DNA from: Triglochin maritima
Taxonomy: Eukaryota; Streptophyta; Magnoliopsida; Alismatales; Juncaginaceae
Reading direction: 5' to 3'
Assembly (NCBI GenBank): GCA_963682175.1
Contig: OY821784.1
Span: 25,153,621 to 25,217,620 of the forward strand
Length of the DNA stretch: 64,000 bases
Shown: piece by piece, positions 55,988-64,000 of the stretch
Numbering within the stretch: the first letter of the stretch is position 1
Layout: every line of letters starts with the position of its first letter
The notes under the pieces: generated by a model
The model's database searches: none
The model's input: the letters and a program-made list of their open reading frames with translations, nothing else
What the model was told of the DNA's origin: nothing
Translations under genes and position numbers: made by a program

Positions 55988-58755
55988 TCAAAGAACGTCA
56001 AATGAGAACTTCGAGTCATGCGGACCAGAGATTTGCCAAGATTGCCCCACTTCATTAGTACTCTGAGGTGTTATGAGGGGTGAAAGGTCAAAACTGAAAG
56101 GCTCAAACCCCTCATGATATTGGTTGGGTGTAGGCAACGTAAATGAGTGGAGTTGTGTTGCCTCAATAGGGTTTAGTTGCTTGTCGAACAAAATCCTCCA
56201 ACCAATAGGCAAGTGCATCAGAATGAGTTCCTCAGGCTCATTCGTGTGATGTGACACACCTGTGGCACTGAGAATGGGTTTTCTCCTAAAGTCATCGAAC
56301 AAGGACCACCCAAACTCCTTTACATTATGAAGCATAAGCTCAGTCGCTGGTGGGTCCTTGTTGGAATCAAGATGAAGCTCAAAGGGCTCAACGACCATGG
56401 GACATGGGGTGAAGACACCTTCTGGTGCGGGCATATGATGAGGTGTGTCCTCCTCCCTAATAGTCTCAATTGAATCATCCAACAAACACTCATTTTGTAT
56501 ATTCATGTTTGATGTCAGCTCACTTTGTTGCATTGCAAAGATAGGCAATGAATTTCGCTGGGCACACAAACATTCTCAACGGGTTGCATTGGTGTTGAGG
56601 GTGTTTATTGATTTTGTGGTGCTTTCTCTAATTGGCGGACGAGGTTGAGATTTATAGGTTGGTTCAAGGGCTCTTGTTGCCTACAATAGTTGAACACATG
56701 AAACTTGACACTCATGTTACCGAATGAGAGCTTCATGCGACCATTTCTACAATTAATTAAGGTGTTGGAGGTTGCCAGAAATGGTCTACCCAAAATCAAA
56801 GGTATTTGATAGTTGATGTTCGCAACAGGGATGGTATCAAGGATGACAAAATCCACTGGAAATATAAAATCTCCAACTTTGATAAGCACGTCCTCAATAA
56901 TCCCCTTTGGGACACGAATGAATCTATCCTCCAATTGGAGGTTGATCTTAGTTGGTTTCAATTCTCCTGAGTTCAACTGTTGATAAATCTAGGAATACAT
57001 TACTCATGCTAGTGTCCCCTATCATACACTAAATAGTAGGACAACCATGGTCTTTGTACTTTGTGTATGTGGGATTGGACAAAAGTGAGCTCACACTCGC
57101 AACTAAGAATGCTTTCTTAAGAACATTGGTCTCCATCTTTGTTGTGTAGCGATCCTTCAACACTTTGACATATTGAGGTATTTGTTGAATGACATCCAAC
57201 AAATGGATGTTAACATTCACTTGTTTGAAGACCTCTAATATCTTATCCATTGTGTCACTTTGGTTTTTTGTTAATATGCTAAGATAGGGAGCTTTTGGAA
57301 GTTAAGTTTTCTACAGTGCATGAGAAGGAGGCGTTGGTATCTTACCCTCACCCTCAACCTCTTTCTCACCATCATTCCCATAGAGGGGTTGCACGGATGG
57401 TGCTGGCGGCAAGGAAACATGATTGTCAACCTGCTTTTCATTCCTTAAGGTTACATTGATATTGACATGGTGAACAGGTTCCTCCACATGGTTCACTTGC
57501 CACCCCCGAGGTACCGAACTCTCATTTTGCAAGTGTGGTTATCGGTACATGTAGGGATTAGCCTCAGGCTAGCTAAGCAGAGTCCGTCACTCTCTCTCAT
57601 GGACAGACTGAGCCAATTGACCCATCTGAAGCTCAAGAGATTTGATGGTCTACCTTTTGAAGTGAGAAGTTGACTTGTGGATGACATAAAGCTTTTCATT
57701 GAGTTCTCCTATCCACAATTCAAGTTCCCAAGCGAATTAAACCAGGTTTCCATGTTGTTGGAATTTGGGAAACCTGGTTGGTTGGTGATTTGAGCTTGGG
57801 GTGGCTGATAAGATTTTGAATGCAGGCATGGAAGGTTGGTGTGGTCGGTTAGGTGGTCGAGGGAAGTTTGAAAGACCACCCTAGACATTCTTTCGTTCGA
57901 GTAGGGTGGTTCCTCCATCCAGGGTTATATGATGATGAGTATGGGTCATTCCTGGATCTAACATAAATGGCATTGACCTGCTCCATCTCAGGAGGAATGG
58001 ATGCACACTCGCCTCCTACATGACCTATCCTACCACATAAATATGAAGGAATCAGACCAGAAATGCAGACAAAAGCGACACAACTTGCTGGTTTTGGAGC
58101 TCAATCAAATCCATATGGCGCATTAAGGCCATCATGTGCGCCTCGGTGGCCGTAGTGGTATCGACTTTAAATATGGCACTCGATATATCCGAGTTTGCGT
58201 TTGCGATCCTCGCTCCTATGCTAGATGATGGTGATGGTTCCCTCATACTCTCCCACTGCATAGTTTTCTCAGTGAGGTTTTCTAGGAAAGCCCATGCCTC
58301 CTTTCATCCTTTCCTAAGAACTCTCCTTGACATATGGACTCAAGGAGCGTTCAAGACGGGATGTGAAGACCCTCATAGACAGTCTGAAAAAAACCACAAC
58401 TCGATGCCATGGTGAGGGCATGAGGCTAGTAGCTCATTGAACGTATCTAAATATGCATGGAATGATTCAGCTTCATGCTGATAAAATGAATTGATTTCGT
58501 TCCTCACTATTTGAGTCCGATGATTTGGAAAGTACTTCTTGAGGAATGTAGATTGGAATTCATCCCATGATCTAAATGCATTCGCCTGGTTTTTGTACAA
58601 CCACATCTTGCCATCATCCTTTAGTGCAAAGGGAACAAGCCTAAGGTGGATGGAGTCTGTGCTAAGTTGTTGTAACTTCAACATCACACGGACCTCCTCA
58701 AATTCCTTGAGAAAGATATAGGGGTCACCCTTCCCGGTGAAGTGAGGGAGTATGG
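55988..58755 (-). pseudogene. Element I gag-protease, subfamily 2, heavily broken
   Basis: Clear relative of D. Gag pieces at 58373-58755 (KLQQLSTDSIHLRLVPFALK), then MREPSPSSSIGARIANANS, a knuckle without its canonical cysteines near 58030, protease region (57029-56605, with VILDTIPVANIN and LILGRPFLATSNTLINC) and the acidic tail (56569-55988) ending FSFDVL. At least six frameshifts. The protease site is deleted after FLDL near 56990. On the right the gag start and leader are missing: LPHFTGKGD is preceded at once by primer-site remnants. Confidence 0.82.
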
Positions 58756-58770
58756 AGATATGGTGCCATT
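58756..58770 (-). other. Element I primer-binding-site remnant
   Basis: Minus strand AATGGCACCATAT next to the LTR end: only TGGCACC of the tRNA-Asp site remains, fused to gag coding sequence. The ~1 kb leader is deleted. Confidence 0.5.
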
Positions 58771-60302
58771 TGTTGATTAAACATTTTATTAATTAACCGC
58801 AAGTGCACAGCCATCGGTGAAGATCGGGAAAGTACGGGTCGATCCACAGGGAGGTGAGTAGTCTCTAGTTTGTCATAAATCAAATGGAGAAATAGGGTAG
58901 AAGAGATGTGAATACACTAAACTAGACTACACTAAACTAGTAGTTAACAAATGCAAAAGAAAGCAACTAAAGATTGACTAAAACTAACTAAAGATCTTAT
59001 AAAGAGATTTGAATTCAGGAAAAGAAACTCCTAAGGGGTGGAGTGTGTGCACATATGAAGCGAAATAAGTGATGAATGATGCATGTAAGAATTTATGTGT
59101 GTGTGTCATGTGTGTGTCTTCATGGATAGGAAGTGTCTAAAGATGTGACAAAACCTATCAATCCTTTCACACAACGTATGAGCAATTACTACTTGATTAT
59201 CATGACACTAGGCTAAGCATGAGAAGTGTCTAAGGATATGACAAGACTCATTAAAAATAATGAACTCATGTGAAGAACAAAGCTAAGCATGGGAGGTGTC
59301 TAAATCTTATGGCAAACCCCATCAAAACAAATTTCCACAATCAAGCAAGGAAGCAAACACAAATACAAACACATAACTAATATGTAGCATATTCAACAGG
59401 AAATTTCAGTCACTAAACATGGGGAAACTAAGCATGGTAAGTGTCTAAATCTTATGGCAAAACGCATTAGAAATCCCCCAACATTAAGATGATTAAAATA
59501 CCCCCGATGAACATACAGACATGCAAGTCTACACAATAAAAAATTCATCAAGCATCCAAACTTCAGAACATATATGTACATCATCTCCACCCTCCAAAGG
59601 GGATGCAACTACTCACTAATCATTAAGCTAACTATTATGTTAAGAGAAGAAAATATATTAACTAAGTTTACTAAGATTAATGAAACGAAATTAAGCTAAG
59701 CATGCAAGAACCATAAGAGAGATAACATGAATTAAGAAAAAATTATTTTATTTCAGACTCACATTACAAGTAGCATCCTCCATTTGAGTGTTTGCTCCAA
59801 GGCTTGACTCTAAGTTGAGGGATCATCCACCACGCATGTAGTACATTACATGAGAAGAGGAAGAGTTCTATTTATAATCATGAAAAAAGATTACCTGGGA
59901 CAATCCCCCGGTATGGGACTAAAACGCATACCATAAATGGACTAAATACACACTAATACAACACAAGGCTGAAGCGAATTGGATCCAACCGCCAATTAGC
60001 GGTCTAGGACAACCAATTGGCGGTTTGGATTGTCCTGATCAAGTCTGCTTTTGGGTGACCGGTTTCTAGCTTGATTTCATTACGTTTGGTGAACCCAATT
60101 TCGTTATTGGTGTTTAAGCCCGAATCTAATTGCCAAAATACTTATTATGATGGTGTGTAGTTTCTCGATTTGCTTATTGGCCATTTTGGTTTACATCCGG
60201 GTCCTTCCCTCTGGCATATCAGTCCATAAGTCTCACAATTCAGTCAATTTTGTTGCGTTCAGGTCATTTTTGTTTCTCTTCTTCTCAAACTTGTTTATTC
60301 CA
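58771..60302 (-). mobile_element. Element I 5' LTR, first part with repeat unit 1
   Basis: TGTTGATTAAACATTTT start, reversed LTR with palindrome pair at 59987-60025. Instead of ending at GATGTCAATCA it breaks at TTATTCCAG (60302) and loops back to an internal LTR position. Confidence 0.78.
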
Positions 60303-61979
60303 GAAACTAAGCGTGGTAAGTGTCTAAATCTTACGGAAAAACCCCTAAAAATCCCCCAACATACAAGCACGTAGATGATTAAAACACCCCTGATGAACAT
60401 ACAAACATGCAAGTCTACACAATTAAAAATTCATCAAACATCCAAAGTTCAGAACATATATGTACATCATCTCCACCCCAAAGGGGATGAACTACTCACT
60501 AATCATTAAGATAACTATTATGTTAAGAGAAGAAAACATGTTAACTAAGTTTACTAAGATTAATGAAACGAAATTAAGCTAAGCATGCAAGAACCATAAG
60601 AGAGACAACATGAATTAAGAAAATTTTATTTTATTTCACTCGCATTACATGTAGCATCTCTCCACTTGAGTGTTTTCTCCAAGGATTGACTGTAAGTAGA
60701 GGGATTAACCACCAAGCATGTAGTACATTACATGGGAAGAGGAAGAGTTCTATTTATAGTCATCAAAAAAGGTAACTGGGGACAAACCCCTGGAATGGGA
60801 CTAAAACGCATACCATAAATGGACTAAATACACACTAATACAACACCCGGCTGAAGCTAATCGGATCTAGAGTAGATCTAACGGCTAATCAGCGGTCTTG
60901 GACAACCAATTGGAGGTTTGGATTGTCCTGATCAAGTCTGGTTTTGGGTAACCCATTTCTAGCTTGATTTCTTTACGTTTGGTGAACCCGATTTCGCTGT
61001 TGGTGTTTAAGCCCCGATCTAATTGCCAAAATACTCCTTATGATGGTGTGGAGTTTCTCGATTTGCTTATTGGTCCTTTTGGTTTACATTCGGGTCATTC
61101 CCTCTTGCATATCAGTCAATAAGTCTCACAATTCAGTCCTTTTTGTTGCGTTCAGGTCTTTTTTGTGTCTCTTCTTCTCAAACATGTTTATTCCTGAAAC
61201 TAAGCATGGTAAGTGTCTAAATCTTATGGCAAAACACATCAAAAATCCCCCAATGTACAAGCATGTAGATGATTAAAACACCCCCGATGAACATACAAAC
61301 ATGCAAGTCTACACAATCAAAAATTCATCAAACATCCAAACATCAGAACATATATGTACATCATCTCCACCCACCAAAGGGGATAGAACTACCCACTGAT
61401 CATTAACCTAACTATTATGTTAAGAGAAAAAAACATGTGAACTAAGTTTACTAAGATTAATGAAACGAAATAAGCTAAGCGTGCAAGAACCATAAAAGAG
61501 ACAACATGAATTAAGAAATTTTTATTTTATTTCAGACTCACATTACAAGTAGCATATCTCCACTTGAGTGTTTTCTCCAAGGCTTGACTCTAAGTATAGG
61601 GATTAGACACCCAACATGTAGTATATTACAAGGGAAGATGAAGAGTTTTATTTATAGTCATTAAAAAAGGTAACCAGGGACAATCCCTCGGTATGTGACT
61701 AAAATTATACCAGAAATAGACTAAATACACACTAATTCAATACCCGGCTGAAGCTAATAGGATCGAGAGTAGATCCAACTGCCAATCAGCGGTCTTGGAC
61801 AACTAATTGGCAGTTTGGATTGTCCTGATCAAGTCTGGTTTTGGGTGAACCGTTTCTAGCTTGATTACTTTATGTTTGGTGAACCCGATTTGGTTGTTGG
61901 TGTCTAGGCCCAAATCTAATTCCCAAAATACTCTTTATGATGGTGTGGAGTTTCTCGATTTGCTTATTGGTCCTTATGA
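59424..61979 (-). repeat. Three tandem ~0.89-kb copies of an LTR segment
   Basis: Unit starts (GAAACTAAGC) at 59424, 60303 and 61196; lengths about 879, 893 and 784 bp. Each runs from the middle of the LTR through the G-rich block, TATA and palindrome pair to TTATTCC. The join uses a short GAAACT(T)AA overlap. The third copy ends near 61979 against gag sequence of J. Confidence 0.85.
59987..60025 (-). repeat. Palindrome pair in the element I 5' LTR
   Basis: AACCGCCAATTAGCGGTC (59987-60004) and GACAACCAATTGGCGGTT (60008-60025), 21 bases apart. Worn copies recur in the tandem units near 60880 and 61775. Confidence 0.8.
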
Positions 61980-62307
61980 TGGTGTGAGTTTTAACCGGAC
62001 GAAAACCTTGTCAAGCTATTGAAGCTTAAACATGGAACATACCTCCTTGAATTCACGTATAAAGAGATACAGATTCTCTTTATTGTATGTGAAGGTAGGA
62101 ATCATGCTCACATATTGAGGTTTTAATTCATAGTTGTTCCCATGAGCAGGTGGGAGAACTATGTAAGAAGACTGCACACCCCAAACATGATTGGTCCGCT
62201 CCCACAAAGTCATCGGTTGTTCCTATCGAGGCAAGGGTGTTGGTATTCCCATAACTCGATCCCGATCAGGACCCTATTCCTCTCGAGTTGGAGGAGGAGG
62301 AGGAGAT
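61980..62307 (-). pseudogene. Element J gag N-terminal part, subfamily 1
   Basis: Minus strand: MTLWERTNHVWGVQ, SYIVLPPAHGNNYELKPQYV and LFIREFKEVCSMFKLQ match A at 2046-2230. A stop follows LQ, and near 61980 the sequence passes into the LTR repeats, so the rest of J is deleted or displaced. P3 interrupts it at 62307. Confidence 0.78.
62303..62307 (+). repeat. Target-site duplication of P3, left copy (GAGAT)
   Basis: GAGAT at 62303-62307 and 63752-63756, next to the TGTTAGG and CCAACA ends of P3. Confidence 0.9.
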
Positions 62308-63751
62308 TGTTAGGATCTATGACCCTCTAATCACTAGATAAATGCAGAATTAAAACACTAATTGAAGGATTAAGAGATAAGACAATTACAAACCACAAAA
62401 TCATCGACACCGGAGTTTAGAGAGGTTCAACACCGCACCCCGGTCCTAGTCCTCGCAAGCCTCGCTAGATCCCCCGAGCCTCACTTACGGTTCCATTAAC
62501 CGATCTCCATTCCGGGCCGAGATCAACGTCGTTTACAACACCGAGCCTCGCAAACAATGCTCGCCTCCCTCGTGTCTCGTCTCACAACTCGAGAGGGAGC
62601 TTCCTTGAAGCTTTTCAAGTCTTTGGTGATTCTTGGATATGGAAGTTGAATCACAATTTTACATGTTATACTTGAGAAAAAAGTATATTGAATTGGAATG
62701 GATATTCAACTGGTGATGTTTTGGCATGAGTGTAGAATAATGAGAGCTTGAAGATGAAGATGATTTGGCTTTGAGTATAGGATAGATAAAAAGTGTTCAA
62801 GAGTTCTACAACCAACAACTGGGGTTCTATTTATAAGGCTTCAAGCTCTACTAGTCGTTTAGGAGTGGGGGAAATATGAACCAATGAGAAGCAAGGATTT
62901 GCTTAAAGCTCGGGCAGAATTTAGACCATGTTCAGTCGACCGTTTATGTAAGGGTAGTCCAAAAAACAAAGGTACGGTTGACCGAATATACTTCGGATCA
63001 CTTTTCACCAACTTCTAGTAACTATTTTTAATTTAGCCTTATTTACGTTCGGTTAACCGAATACCATTCGGTTTACCGTTCCAAGGTGGACAGTAAGATT
63101 GTTTGGGCTCTAATTACTCAAGTTCGGTTGACCGTCGATACTTTGGTAGATCGAAGTTAGAGCGAGTTTTGCCCTGACAGTTAAGGCTGAAATAGTCGTT
63201 GGGTACAACTGTCAAGTGCCACGTGTAAATAGTCGTTGGTTGTCTAAGGCCAAGAAAAACTCGGTTGACCGATAAGCATTCGGTCGTCTGAAAAAGGTCA
63301 AGTCAATTGGGCTCTGAGATTCGATTCAAATGCGACCATTGGAGCAACGTCCAGAAACCGGTCCAGGGCTATTCGGTCGACCGGAGGTGGTTCAGTCTTC
63401 CGTCGGGGAAATTCCAGAGAACAACCTAAGGTTACTGACCGGGAAGTATTCGGTTTACCAAATCTTGACAGGACAGATCCTAGTGCTCAAGTTTACATTA
63501 AACCTTATGGATTCAATAAATACAAAATTACATCTCTTGGTCCAAAACTTTGATTACAAGTCTTGATGTCTTTGCCCCAATGCTCATTTTCTTGATGATC
63601 TTGATCAACCTATGAAGATGATTACATGTATACACATATGTATGCAATGCATGTAATTGTGTTTTGCTAACTTTGATTGATTAGGTTGATTGATTAAGAT
63701 TAGTTTGATTAATCATCAAAATTAATATAGATTAAGGCCAAAAAGCCAACA
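62308..63751 (-). mobile_element. Solo LTR P3 (CGGTCGACCG-palindrome family)
   Basis: 1444 bp, reversed; right end GGCCAAAAAGCCAACA is the same as the P2 start. The palindromes have drifted: one perfect CGGTCGACCG (63374-63383), one changed symmetrically to CGGTTAACCG (63050-63059), and several CGGTTGACCG or CGGTTTACCG. No internal region. Confidence 0.88.
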
Positions 63752-64000
63752 GAGATGGTCTACGTGGTGGTGGGAGTGGACTGAGGAACTTCATATATGG
63801 AACTCAATCTCCCCCACCTCCAAGAGACGACGTGGCGACTTTCTGCTGGGATCTCGAGGCAGAGAGGGACAATCACCTAGACCATTCGTCTCAACAAAAT
63901 GATCAACTCTCTCATGCCGTACACCCCCACCAAGACGAGTCCAACTCAAATAAAAGTGCTCGACTGGACTCAACAACCACACACAAATAGAGGGTGTAAT
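63752..64000 (-). pseudogene. Element J gag start region, cut by the window edge
   Basis: Begins with the second GAGAT. The minus-strand fragment HERVDHFVETNGLGD matches the A sequence just after its gag start (LERVHSSEMDDLGD). It is frameshifted soon after. The 5' leader of J lies beyond the window. Confidence 0.65.

Overview
The window is repeat-dense flowering-plant DNA, probably pericentromeric or other heterochromatin. I see no host protein gene, rRNA or tRNA gene. Nearly every base belongs to LTR retrotransposons or their solo LTRs, nested inside one another, plus one truncated L1-type LINE. The plant call rests on Athila-like and chromovirus Ty3/gypsy proteins, a primer-binding site matching plant tRNA-Asp, and a plant-type USE-TATA promoter. 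The species cannot be told.

The main actor is a family of non-autonomous elements about 8.6 kb long when complete. Order: a 1.4-1.55 kb LTR (TG...CA), a tRNA-Asp primer site, a ~1 kb leader, one gag-protease frame, a ~1.4-1.6 kb non-coding 3' region, a polypurine tract, and the LTR. There is no reverse transcriptase, RNase H or integrase. Two diverged subfamilies share this plan: subfamily 1 (A, H, J, probably G) and subfamily 2 (C, D, I). D (minus, 22554-31211) is very young: its LTRs differ by two substitutions I can find plus two 21-bp repeat units. Degraded Athila-type pol pieces (B, Q) show which lineage could supply the missing enzymes.

Layout. 1-542 Athila-type LTR end; 543-7394 element A (+); 7395-10569 K, an Athila-type 3' end and LTR (+), split by solo LTR P1 (8757-10286, -); 10570-11362 and 14484-14650 B, an Athila integrase remnant (-), split by solo LTR S1 (11363-14483, +), itself split by solo LTR S2 (12141-13686, -). 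About 14650-17165 starts chromovirus F (+), which resumes at 37383-40639, 44832-45276 and 50880-50985. Inside F: element C (+, 17166-37382), which holds D (22554-31211), solo LTR S3 (32342-33871, -) and solo LTR P2 (33892-35342, +); element G (-, 40640-44831), which holds the LINE (42395-42976); and element H (+, 45282-50874). Then Q, an Athila protease-RT remnant (-, 50986-52867); element I (-, 52868-61979) with a triplicated LTR segment; and J, a gag start (-, 61980-64000), split by solo LTR P3 (62308-63751, -).

Five-base target-site duplications, read by eye, support eight insertions: D GTTGG, S1 TCATC, S2 GAGAC, S3 GTAGG, P2 CTTTG, P3 GAGAT, H CGTAC, and C GCTAC/ACTAC. The LINE has a 14-base duplication. 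The least expected signals are non-coding: a GNRA-tetraloop hairpin kept in six copies, an 18-bp palindrome at ~21-bp steps in both LTR and leader, a second palindrome family with the same step in an unrelated LTR, and a snRNA-type USE-TATA promoter.
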